Below are positions 34,863 through 43,812 of a stretch of 44,133 nucleotides of DNA, piece after piece. Under the pieces are notes generated by a model. It saw nothing but the letters and a program-made list of their open reading frames with translations. It searched no databases and was not told the origin of the DNA. Position 1 is the stretch's first letter. Every line of letters starts with the position of its first letter. Source of the stretch: Kocuria sp. (GTDB taxonomy: Bacteria > Actinomycetota > Actinomycetes > Actinomycetales > Micrococcaceae); the NCBI GenBank assembly GCA_031179495.1, contig JAPSHS010000007.1, positions 1 to 44,133 of the forward strand, in the 5' to 3' direction. The position numbers were made by a program, and so were the translations under genes.

Positions 34863-36526
34863 TCGTCCAGAGCGACCGCACCGTGCTGCTCGAGCTCGAC
34901 CACGAGGACGCGGACGAGGCGCGCCGCGAGCTCGCCGCCTTCGCCGAGCTCGAGCGCGCCCCCGAGCACGTGCACACCTACCGCATCACCCCGCTGGGCC
35001 TGTGGAACGCCCGGGCCGCGGGGCTGGACGCCGAGAAGGTGCTGGACGTCCTCCTGACCCGCTCCCGCTTCCCGGTGCCCCACGCGCTGCTCGTGGACAT
35101 CGACGAGACGATGTCCCGCTACGGCCGGCTCGTGCTCGAGAAGGATCCCGTGCACGGGCTCGTGCTGCGCAGCTCCGACGCCCCCGTCCTCGAGGAGATC
35201 GCGCGGCACCGGAAGATCGCCCCGCTGCTCGGCCCCCGGATCGACGGGGCGACCACGGTGGTGCACGCGAGCGCCCGGGGCGAGCTCAAGCAGCTGCTGC
35301 TGACCGTGGGCTGGCCGGCCGAGGACCGGGCCGGGTACGTGGACGGCACCCCGCACCCCATCTCCCTGACGGGGACGGACCCCGCGACGGGCGAGGCCTG
35401 GGCGCTGCGGCCGTACCAGCGCCACGCGGTGGAGAACTTCTGGGCGGGCGGCAGCGGCGTCGTGGTCCTCCCGTGCGGCGCCGGCAAGACGCTGGTGGGC
35501 GCGGGCGTGATGGCCGCGAGCTCGACGACGACGCTCGTGCTGGTCACGAACACGGTCTCCGCGCGGCAGTGGAAGGCCGAGCTGCTGCGCCGCACCACCC
35601 TCACGGCCGACGAGATCGGCGAGTACTCCGGGGCGGTCAAGGAGGTCCGCCCCGTGACCATCGCCACCTACCAGGTGCTCACGGCCCGCCGCGGCGGGAT
35701 CCACCCCCACCTGGAGCTGCTCGACGGCCACGACTGGGGGCTGATCGTCTACGACGAGGTGCACCTGCTGCCCGCCCCGGTCTTCCGGATGACCGCCGAG
35801 CTGCAGGCCCGGCGCCGGCTGGGCCTGACCGCCACCCTGGTGCGCGAGGACCACCGTGAGGGGGAGGTGTTCTCCCTGATCGGCCCGAAGCGCTACGACG
35901 CCCCGTGGCGGGAGATCGAGGCGCAGGGCCACATCGCGCCCGCGGACTGCGTCGAGGTCCGGGTGGAGCTGCCCGTCGGGGACCGGATGGCCTACGCCTC
36001 CGCGGAGGACGCCGACCGGCACCGCCTCGCCTCGTCCTCCGCGCACAAGCTCGGCGTCGTGGCCCGGCTCGTGGCCCGCCACCACGGGGAGCCGGTGCTC
36101 GTCATCGGGCAGTTCCTGGACCAGCTCGACGAGCTGGGCGCGCTGCTCGGCGCCCCGGTGCTCAAGGGCAGCACCGGCACCGCTCGCCGGGAGCGGCTCT
36201 TCGCGGCGTTCCGGGCGGGCGAGCTGCCCGTGCTGGTGGTCTCCAAGGTGGCGAACTTCTCGGTCGACCTGCCGGAGGCCTCCGTGGCCGTGCAGGTCTC
36301 CGGGGCGTTCGGCTCGCGCCAGGAGGAGGCCCAGCGCCTGGGCCGGCTGCTGCGGCCCAAGCGGGACGGCCGCCCGGCCACGTTCTACACCGTGGTGGCC
36401 CGGGACACCGTGGACGCCGACTACGCCGCCAGGCGCCGCCGGTTCCTGGCGGAGCAGGGCTACGCCTACCGGATCCTCGACGCCGCCGACCTCGCCGCCC
36501 CCGGGGAACTCCCCGGAGACCGGTGA
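34850..36526 (+). CDS. XPB-family DNA repair helicase
   Basis: 558 aa SF2 helicase. GPLIVQSDRTVLLELDHEDA starts the N-terminal damage-recognition-like domain. Walker A is PCGAGKT, motif II is DEVH (YDEVHLLPAP), the RED motif is LVREDHRE and motif VI is QRLGRLLRPK, all matching eukaryotic and archaeal XPB. It unwinds DNA 3'-5' with ATP; the role in bacteria is probably repair or transcription-linked remodelling. The ATG 34850 has AGGAGA at 6 nt and lies inside the end of the partner gene. The long open frame upstream of it is a shadow. Followed by a separate two-component system. Confidence 0.93.
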   Translation: MGPLIVQSDRTVLLELDHEDADEARRELAAFAELERAPEHVHTYRITPLGLWNARAAGLDAEKVLDVLLTRSRFPVPHALLVDIDETMSRYGRLVLEKDPVHGLVLRSSDAPVLEEIARHRKIAPLLGPRIDGATTVVHASARGELKQLLLTVGWPAEDRAGYVDGTPHPISLTGTDPATGEAWALRPYQRHAVENFWAGGSGVVVLPCGAGKTLVGAGVMAASSTTTLVLVTNTVSARQWKAELLRRTTLTADEIGEYSGAVKEVRPVTIATYQVLTARRGGIHPHLELLDGHDWGLIVYDEVHLLPAPVFRMTAELQARRRLGLTATLVREDHREGEVFSLIGPKRYDAPWREIEAQGHIAPADCVEVRVELPVGDRMAYASAEDADRHRLASSSAHKLGVVARLVARHHGEPVLVIGQFLDQLDELGALLGAPVLKGSTGTARRERLFAAFRAGELPVLVVSKVANFSVDLPEASVAVQVSGAFGSRQEEAQRLGRLLRPKRDGRPATFYTVVARDTVDADYAARRRRFLAEQGYAYRILDAADLAAPGELPGDR

Positions 36527-36570
36527 GCTCCGTTCAGTGGGTTCTCAGGCTCTTCCGAGAAACTGGGGTG

Positions 36571-37284
36571 GTGAAGAACGAGAACCCCGAAGCGAAACTG
36601 CTCGTCGTCGACGACGAGCCCAACATCCTCGAGCTGCTGGCCACGTCCCTGCGCTTCGCCGGCTTCGAGGTGGTCACCGCCACCAACGGCCGGGACGCCC
36701 TGGCCAAGGCGGAGTCCGAGAACCCGGACCTCGCCGTGCTCGACGTCATGCTCCCGGACCTGGACGGCTTCTCGGTCACCCGCAAGCTGCGCGCGGCCGG
36801 GCGGCACTTCCCGATCCTGTTCCTGACCGCCAAGGACGAGACGGAGGACAAGGTCACGGGCCTGACCGTGGGCGGCGACGACTACGTCACCAAGCCCTTC
36901 AGCCTCGACGAGGTGGTGGCCCGCATCCGCGCGGTGCTGCGCCGCACCCAGCCGGCCGAGGAGGACGACTCCCGCCTGCGGGTGGACGACCTCGTCCTCG
37001 ACGACGACGCGCACGAGGTCTTCCGCGGCGAGCGGGAGATCGACCTGTCCCCCACCGAGTTCAAGCTGCTGCGCTACCTCATGCTCAACCCGAACCGGGT
37101 GCTGTCGAAGGCGCAGATCCTCGACCACGTCTGGGAGTACGACTTCAACGGGGACGCCTCCATCGTGGAGTCCTACATCTCCTACCTGCGGCGCAAGATC
37201 GACAACGACCCCGAGCTGCCCCCGCTGATCCACACCAAGCGCGGCGTCGGGTACCTCCTGCGGTCCTCGCAGAAGAACCACTGA
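36571..37284 (+). CDS. OmpR/PhoB-family response regulator
   Basis: 237 aa. The receiver domain (KLLVVDDEPNILELLATSL) has the acidic pair and the phospho-acceptor D58 in LAVLDVMLPDLDGF, then FLTAKDE and YVTKPF with the conserved Lys. The winged-helix domain has FKLLRYLMLNPNRVLSKAQI and ESYISYLRRKI. It resembles TrcR/PrrA-type regulators of Actinobacteria. Starts GTG 36568 and 36571 are both possible. The cognate kinase begins 12 bp later. Signals and targets are unknown. Confidence 0.92.
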   Translation: MKNENPEAKLLVVDDEPNILELLATSLRFAGFEVVTATNGRDALAKAESENPDLAVLDVMLPDLDGFSVTRKLRAAGRHFPILFLTAKDETEDKVTGLTVGGDDYVTKPFSLDEVVARIRAVLRRTQPAEEDDSRLRVDDLVLDDDAHEVFRGEREIDLSPTEFKLLRYLMLNPNRVLSKAQILDHVWEYDFNGDASIVESYISYLRRKIDNDPELPPLIHTKRGVGYLLRSSQKNH

Positions 37285-37296
37285 CCCGGTCCCGGG

Positions 37297-38763
37297 ATGC
37301 AGACCCTGTCCTCCCGGTGGCGCTCGGCCTCGCTGCGCTCGCAGCTGATGGTCCTCACGGGCCTGCTGCTCGCCCTGTCCATCCTGGTCACCAGCTTCGT
37401 GGCGATCTCGGTGCTGCGCACCTCGATGCTCAACGACATCGACGACGACCTGCGCGGCTCCGTCCGGATGGTCTCCTCCGTGCTCGTGGCGGACCTGCAG
37501 GGCGAGAAGGCCGACCAGGTCCCCCACGTGGGATATCTGCTGGACGCCGACGGCACCGTGGTGGCCCGGGCGGTGAACACGCCCGACGGCGTGCAGACCC
37601 TGCGCCCCGACCTCTCGAAGGTCGACCTCGACTACGTGCAGGAGCATCCGTTCGAGCCGACGACCGTGGGCTCCGTGGGCGCCCCGGACCGCCGCTGGCG
37701 GGTGCTCGCCGCCAAGCCGGAGCAGCTGGACGTGGTGGTGGCCGTCGCGGAGCCGCTCGACGACACCGACGCCATGCTCAGCGCGGTGACCCTGCTGACC
37801 CTCAGCTTCGGGATGGCGACCCTCTTCGCGGCGATGGCCGTCGGCTGGGTGCTGGTCACGCGCGCGTTCGCGCCGCTGCACCAGGTGGAGCAGACCGCCG
37901 CCCGGATCGCCGAGGGGGACCTCTCCCAGCGCATGGAGGGCTACAACCGGCAGACGGAGGTGGGACAGCTCTCGGCGTCCCTCAACGCGATGCTCGGCCA
38001 CATCGAGGACGCCTTCGAGGCCCGGACGCGCTCCGAGGGGAAGCTGCGCCGGTTCGTGGCCGACGCCTCCCACGAGCTGCGCACGCCCCTGGTCACCATC
38101 CGCGGGTACTCGGAGCTCTACCGGCACGGCGCCCTGCAGAGCCCCGAGGACGTGGGCACCGCGATGGCCCGGATCGAGTCCGAGGCCAAGCGGATGACGC
38201 AGCTCGTCGAGGACCTGCTGATGCTCGCCCGGCTCGACGAGCGGCGCCCCGCCGAGAACGTCGACGTGGACCTGCTCCACCTCGCCTTCGACGCCGCCGG
38301 GGACGCCCGCGCCTCCGCCCCCGACCGGAGCATCGAGGTCGAGGGCCTGCGGGGCGGGGCGCCCGTCTCGGCGTGGGTGCACGGTGACGAGTCGCGGCTG
38401 CGCCAGGTCGTGGCCAACCTCGTGACCAACGCCCTGCGCTACACCCCGGACGGCAGCCCCCTCGAGATCGCGGTGGGCGTGGAGCGCTCGGTGGACGAGA
38501 CGTCCAGCGCCGTCCTGCAGGTGCGCGACCACGGCCCGGGCATCCACGGCGAGGACGCGGAGCGCGTCTTCGAGCGCTTCTACCGGGCCGACTCCTCCCG
38601 CACCCGGGAGACCGGGGGCACGGGGCTGGGCCTGTCCATCGTGGCCGCGATCGTCCAGCAGCACGACGGCACGGTGCACCTGAGCGAGACGCCGGGCGGC
38701 GGGGCCACGATGACCGTGCGCCTCCCGGGGATCGAGCGCTCCGACGACGCCCCCGAGATCTGA
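37297..38763 (+). CDS. Sensor histidine kinase
   Basis: 488 aa membrane kinase. TM1 lies at residues 15-41, an extracytoplasmic sensor region of about 110 residues follows, and TM2 lies near 160-188. A HAMP domain comes next (RAFAPLHQVEQTAARIAEGDL). The HisKA H-box has H259 (ASHELRTPLVTIRGYSEL). The ATPase domain has NLVTNALRYTP (N box), VRDHGPGI (G1), FERFYRADSSR (F box) and GGTGLGLSIV (G2). It phosphorylates the regulator just upstream. The stimulus is unknown; the sensor region resembles no domain I can name. Confidence 0.93.
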   Translation: MQTLSSRWRSASLRSQLMVLTGLLLALSILVTSFVAISVLRTSMLNDIDDDLRGSVRMVSSVLVADLQGEKADQVPHVGYLLDADGTVVARAVNTPDGVQTLRPDLSKVDLDYVQEHPFEPTTVGSVGAPDRRWRVLAAKPEQLDVVVAVAEPLDDTDAMLSAVTLLTLSFGMATLFAAMAVGWVLVTRAFAPLHQVEQTAARIAEGDLSQRMEGYNRQTEVGQLSASLNAMLGHIEDAFEARTRSEGKLRRFVADASHELRTPLVTIRGYSELYRHGALQSPEDVGTAMARIESEAKRMTQLVEDLLMLARLDERRPAENVDVDLLHLAFDAAGDARASAPDRSIEVEGLRGGAPVSAWVHGDESRLRQVVANLVTNALRYTPDGSPLEIAVGVERSVDETSSAVLQVRDHGPGIHGEDAERVFERFYRADSSRTRETGGTGLGLSIVAAIVQQHDGTVHLSETPGGGATMTVRLPGIERSDDAPEI

Positions 38764-38772
38764 GCGGGCCGC

Positions 38773-39801
38773 TCAGGCCTCGTCGGTGCCCTGGTGGAAG
38801 CGCAGCTGCCAGGGACCGAGCTCGGTGCGGGAGTCCTCGCGCACCCACAGGGAGCTGCGCAGGCTCGTGCGGTCCCCCGCGGCGAGACGGTAGACCAGGT
38901 GCACGGCGGAGGAACCGAGCTCGGTGGCCGACAGGACGTGCACGTCCACCGGGCCGAGCCCCGGTTCCCGGGGCAGCCGCTCGAGGACCTCGTCCCGGGA
39001 GCACCACGTCCCGGAGGCCCCGACCTCGGCGAAGGATTCGTGCAGGAGCTGGCCCAGCCGGCCGGCGTCGGCGCGCACCTCCTGGCGCAGCAGGTCCCGC
39101 TCGAGGGTCTGGACCGTCTCCGCCGCCGACCGGCCGCGGGCGAGCTCCTCCTCGTGGGCGAGCAGCTCGCTCAGCAGGTCGGGGTCGTGGCGGTCCTCGA
39201 GCGCGTCGGGCGGAGGGACGCGGCCGGACGAGGAGGCCCGTCCCGGTGAGGCGGACCGGGCGGCCGGCGGGGCGCCGCCGGCCGCGGGTCCGTCGCCGGA
39301 ACCGGGAGCGGGGCCGGTGGCCGGGGTGCTCCCGGCCCCCGGGAAGCCGGGGCCCTCCGGCGCGGGCCGACCGGTCTGGAACGCGGTGGCGACCGCGCGG
39401 GCGCGGACGTCGGCGGCCTCGTTGAGCTCGTGGCCGGCGTGGCCCTTCACCCACTCGAAGCGCACGTCCCGGCCGGCCATGGCGGCGTCCAGGGCCTGCA
39501 TGAGCTCCACGTTGAGGACCGGCTTGCCGTCCTTCTTCTTCCAGCCCTTCTTCTTCCAGCCGGGCATCCACTTGGTGATCGAGTTGATGACGTACTGGCT
39601 GTCGCACAGCACCCGCAGGGGCTCGTCGGGGCGGTGGGCCGTGGACTCGAGCAGGTCCAGCACGGCCTTGAGCTCGCCCATGTTGTTGGTGCCGTGGGGC
39701 CAGCCGCCGGCCCGCCAGGTGTCGTCGTCGATGTACCAGGCCCACCCGGCGGGACCGGGATTGCCCAGGGCGGAGCCGTCGGCGGCAGCAGTGATCGTCA
39801 T
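38773..39801 (-). CDS. Ribonuclease HI fused to a C-terminal DUF4440-like domain
   Basis: 342 aa. Residues 1-145 are RNase HI with all catalytic residues: D8 (AAADGS), E43 (NNMGELKAVL), D67 (VLCDSQY), H121 (VKGHAGH) and D131 (NEAADVRAR). A Pro/Gly/Ala linker of about 60 residues follows (PGFPGAGSTPATGPAPGSGD). Residues 210-342 form a separate domain (LLAHEEELARGRSAAET ... LHESFAEVGASGTWCSRDEVL ... VHLVYRLAAG), similar to NTF2-like DUF4440 proteins. It should cut RNA in RNA-DNA hybrids; the extra domain may bind a ligand or partner. ATG 39801 follows GGAG at a short distance; ATG 39810 is an alternative. Confidence 0.88.
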   Translation of the reverse strand: MTITAAADGSALGNPGPAGWAWYIDDDTWRAGGWPHGTNNMGELKAVLDLLESTAHRPDEPLRVLCDSQYVINSITKWMPGWKKKGWKKKDGKPVLNVELMQALDAAMAGRDVRFEWVKGHAGHELNEAADVRARAVATAFQTGRPAPEGPGFPGAGSTPATGPAPGSGDGPAAGGAPPAARSASPGRASSSGRVPPPDALEDRHDPDLLSELLAHEEELARGRSAAETVQTLERDLLRQEVRADAGRLGQLLHESFAEVGASGTWCSRDEVLERLPREPGLGPVDVHVLSATELGSSAVHLVYRLAAGDRTSLRSSLWVREDSRTELGPWQLRFHQGTDEA

Positions 39802-39854
39802 GGACTCCATCTTTTCACGGCCTCCGGAGCACCCCGGACCGCACCGTGGACCGG

Positions 39855-40562
39855 TCAGTCGCCGGAGTCGCCCTCGAGCCGCTGCTGGGAGACCTCGAGC
39901 ACCCCGGCCACCGCGGAGAGCTGCACCGCGGCCGTGCGCAGGTCGGTCTTGCCCTCGAGCCGCAGCAGGAGGTCCACCTCGGGCGTCTCGGGTCCGTCGA
40001 TGCGGCGGCTGGAGACGACCGAGGCGCTGAGCTGGAGCTCGTCGACGACGGCCAGGACCTCGCGCAGCACCCCGCGGCCGTCCGTGTAGCGCAGGCGCAG
40101 GCCCTGCGGGGCCACGATCCGGGGCAGCCGGCGGGACAGGGGGGTCAGGGCGACGGCGGAGAACAGGTGCAGGCCGGTCGCGGCGACCGCGAGGGGCACC
40201 AGCCCGGCCCCGCAGGCCATGCCGATGGCGGCGGCGAGCCAGATGCTCGCGGCCGTGGTCAGCCCGTGCACCACGTCCCGGTTGGTGAAGATCACGCCCG
40301 CCCCCAGGAAGCCGATGCCGGTCACGATCTGGGCCGCCACGCGGGACGGGTCCGGGCCGGCGTCGATGCCGGGCAGGGCCCCGAAGCCGTAGGCGGAGAC
40401 CAGGGTGAAGACGGCCGAGCCCGTGCCGACGAGGGCGTGGGTGCGCAGCCCGGCGCTCTTGCGCCGCAGCCGCCGTTCCAGGCCCACGAGCGCGGTGAGC
40501 CCGAAGGCCGTGGCCACCAGGACCAGCTGGACCGGGACCGAGTCCCAGTCGACGAAGTCCAT
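39855..40562 (-). CDS. MgtC/SapB family membrane protein
   Basis: 235 aa. Four to five TM helices (about 10-29, 41-60, 75-95, 102-120, 123-140) contain the MgtC signatures GLERRLRRKSAGLRTHALVG, GIGFLGAGVIF and GLTTAASIWLAAAIGMACG. A C-terminal ACT-like cytoplasmic domain follows (RLRYTDGRGVLREVLAVVDE). MgtC relatives modulate ATP synthase and support growth at low magnesium or inside phagocytes in pathogens; in free-living actinobacteria the role is open. ATG 40562 is preceded by AAGGAGGAGGC. The open frame upstream to 40658 is not plausible. Stands alone downstream of nothing obvious. Confidence 0.93.
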   Translation of the reverse strand: MDFVDWDSVPVQLVLVATAFGLTALVGLERRLRRKSAGLRTHALVGTGSAVFTLVSAYGFGALPGIDAGPDPSRVAAQIVTGIGFLGAGVIFTNRDVVHGLTTAASIWLAAAIGMACGAGLVPLAVAATGLHLFSAVALTPLSRRLPRIVAPQGLRLRYTDGRGVLREVLAVVDELQLSASVVSSRRIDGPETPEVDLLLRLEGKTDLRTAAVQLSAVAGVLEVSQQRLEGDSGD

Positions 40563-40646
40563 GCCTCCTCCTTCACGCGGGTGAACCGATTGAACACCAT
40601 GCCGCCCGTGCGGGGAACGGCTCCGCGGCGGCCCCTGCGACGACGA

Positions 40647-40680
40647 CGGGCCGGGCACCCCGCGAGGGGTGCCCGGCCCG
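40647..40680 (-). terminator. 15-bp perfect hairpin after groEL
   Basis: The arms CGGGCCGGGCACCCC and GGGGTGCCCGGCCCG flank a 4-nt loop, 43 bp past the groEL stop. Confidence 0.65.
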
Positions 40681-40722
40681 TGCCGGATGCGTGGGTCGCA
40701 CGCTCGACGGGTCAGCCGTCGA

Positions 40723-42477
<1,755 letters not shown>

Positions 42478-42524
42478 TCACTCCTGTGCCGGTGGCTGCC
42501 CGGGCCGGGCCGGGGACCGACCCC

Positions 42525-42551
42525 TTAGCAGTCCACACGACTGAGTGCTAA
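42525..42551. promoter_or_regulatory. CIRCE element
   Basis: On the minus strand TTAGCACTC-N9-GACTGCTAA matches the consensus TTAGCACTC-N9-GAGTGCTAA at all but one position. Expected HrcA binding site between the predicted promoter and groEL. Confidence 0.85.
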
Positions 42552-42556
42552 TCGCA

Positions 42557-42585
42557 ATCTTGGCACTCGTCCGGGGAGAGTGCAA
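42557..42585 (-). promoter_or_regulatory. Predicted groEL promoter
   Basis: On the minus strand TTGCAC (-35, about 42585-42580) and CAAGAT (-10, about 42562-42557) are 17 bp apart. The -35 lies in the second CIRCE-like repeat and the start site would be in the first. Confidence 0.4.
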
Positions 42586-42586
42586 A
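42560..42586. promoter_or_regulatory. Second, degenerate CIRCE-like element
   Basis: TTGGCACTC-N9-GAGTGCAAA has exactly the CIRCE spacing and two substitutions, and overlaps the predicted promoter. It begins 8 bp from the first element. Confidence 0.55.
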
Positions 42587-42605
42587 CCCCCTGAGCCGGT
42601 GTCGC

Positions 42606-43205
42606 TCAGCTCCGCCACTCCTCGCGCAGCACGCCGTAGACCATCCGGTCGTAGTACTCGCCGCGGACCTTGCGGGCCCGGCGGATCCGGGCCTCCTCGG
42701 TGAGGCCCAGCTTCGTGGCCACGCGGCACATGCCCACGTTGCCGCTCCAGGTCTCCAGGTCGAGCCGGTGGGAGTCGGAGCGGGCGAAGAGGTGGTCGAT
42801 CCACAGCCGCATGGCCTCGGTGCCGTAGCCGCCGCTCCAGTGCTCCGGGGAGTAGACGGTGATGCCCAGGGAGCGCAGCGGGACCAGGTGCGTGCCGTCC
42901 CCGGGGTCCTCGGTGGGCTTCTCCGACCAGTACCAGGAGACCTGCCCGATGAACCGGCCGGTGGCGGCGTCCGCGATCACCATGGTCTCCCGCAGGTCCG
43001 GCCAGTCCTGTGCCGCCACGTGCTCGCGCAGGGTGGTCAGCCAGCGCTGGGCGCCCTCCGCGGTGAAGTTCGGGTAGAACGGCCCGTCGGTGCGCTGCCA
43101 CTCGTGCTCGCCGCCGCCCTCGGGGGGCATGATCCACGTCCCGTACGCGGCGAGGTCCTCCTCGGTCCAGTCGCGGAGGTGGACTCTGCTGCCTTCGATC
43201 TGCAC
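42606..43205 (-). CDS. GNAT-family N-acetyltransferase
   Basis: 199 aa from GTG 43205, with GGAAGGA at about 7 nt. GSRVHLRDWTEEDLAAYGTW is the beginning of the RimJ/RimL-like branch; GRFIGQVSWYW, LGITVYSPEHWSGGYGTEAMRLWI (acetyl-CoA loop) and NVGMCRVATKLG carry the four GNAT motifs. The acceptor could be a protein N-terminus or a small molecule. It lies 60 bp after the 72-aa membrane protein and may share its operon. Confidence 0.88.
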   Translation of the reverse strand: MQIEGSRVHLRDWTEEDLAAYGTWIMPPEGGGEHEWQRTDGPFYPNFTAEGAQRWLTTLREHVAAQDWPDLRETMVIADAATGRFIGQVSWYWSEKPTEDPGDGTHLVPLRSLGITVYSPEHWSGGYGTEAMRLWIDHLFARSDSHRLDLETWSGNVGMCRVATKLGLTEEARIRRARKVRGEYYDRMVYGVLREEWRS

Positions 43206-43264
43206 GGTGCTTCCTTCCGGGGGCGTCGGGGTCGGGGTGCGCGGGGCGCCGGGGGCGGACCCCG

Positions 43265-43483
43265 TCAGGGCCCGGGAGAGGACACGGCCGGGGCCGGCGC
43301 GGGGTTCCCGGCGCCCTCGAGGAACGCGTACGCCCCCACGCCGAGGGTCAGCAGCCCGGCCACGACGATCGCGGTCAGCTCCCCGGCACCCACCCGGGCG
43401 CTCGGCCGCAGACCGCGGTGGGCGCCCTGGCGCGGGCCGTCCTCGGGGACGTCGTCGAACTCGTCGGGCGGGTACCGGCTCAT
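43265..43483 (-). CDS. Short single-TM protein, LytR_C-type N-terminus without the LytR_C domain
   Basis: 72 aa. SRYPPDEFDDVPEDGPRQGAHR is the conserved cytoplasmic head of the LytR_C-domain proteins that follow DUF3263 genes in Actinobacteria. A TM helix follows (ELTAIVVAGLLTLGVGAYAFL) and the protein stops 15 residues later. The usual LytR_C domain of 90-100 residues is absent, and only 60 bp separate the stop from the next gene, so it is not simply frameshifted downstream. ATG 43483 overlaps the DUF3263 stop as ATGA. Probably a shortened relic or a minimal anchor. Confidence 0.75.
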   Translation of the reverse strand: MSRYPPDEFDDVPEDGPRQGAHRGLRPSARVGAGELTAIVVAGLLTLGVGAYAFLEGAGNPAPAPAVSSPGP

Positions 43484-43809
43484 CCGAGGTCTCCGCGCTG
43501 CCGGCGCAGCCGGGCGACGAGCATCGGGTCGTGCTCGAGGGCGGCGCGGGTGTCGATCAGGACGTTGAGCCGCTGGTAGTAGCGGGTCGGCGAGAGCCCC
43601 AGGCGGCGCCGGATCTCCATCTCCTTGGCCCCCTGGTACTTCCACTGCAGGTTCTCGATCGCCAGGATCTCCCGGTCGGCCTCGCCGAGCCCGGCGCCGG
43701 CCGGGCGCTCCTCCCGGGCCGCTCCCCCGCCGGGGGCCGGCTCCTCGCCGGGCACCGCGTCCTCGCCGGGCACCGCGTCCTCCCCGCTCACCGCGTCCTC
43801 CCCGCTCAC
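43480..43809 (-). CDS. DUF3263 protein
   Basis: 109 aa. Residues 40-105 are DUF3263: LGEADREILAIENLQWKYQGAKEMEIRRRLGLSPTRYYQRLNVLIDTRAALEHDPMLVARLRRQR, a small helix-turn-helix-like domain of unknown function. The N-terminal 25 residues are a hexapeptide repeat (SGEDAV, PGEDAV), strongly acidic, not part of the family. GTG 43809 overlaps the SDR stop as GTGA; if translation instead starts later, the repeat is lost. It may be a DNA-binding regulator; no function is known. Confidence 0.85.
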   Translation of the reverse strand: MSGEDAVSGEDAVPGEDAVPGEEPAPGGGAAREERPAGAGLGEADREILAIENLQWKYQGAKEMEIRRRLGLSPTRYYQRLNVLIDTRAALEHDPMLVARLRRQRGDLG

Positions 43810-43812
43810 CGC
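43743..43812. repeat. 18-bp coding tandem repeat
   Basis: About four copies of an 18-bp unit (CCGCGTCCTCGCCGGGCA and a CCGCTCA variant), encoding the GEDAVP/GEDAVS hexapeptides at the DUF3263 N-terminus. Two adjacent copies of each variant are nearly identical, suggesting recent expansion. Confidence 0.7.

Noticed and set aside
40563..40600. TTCAC/GTGAA near-palindrome before mgtC as a regulatory site or M-box
   Set aside because: It is short and imperfect, and no M-box magnesium riboswitch core is seen.
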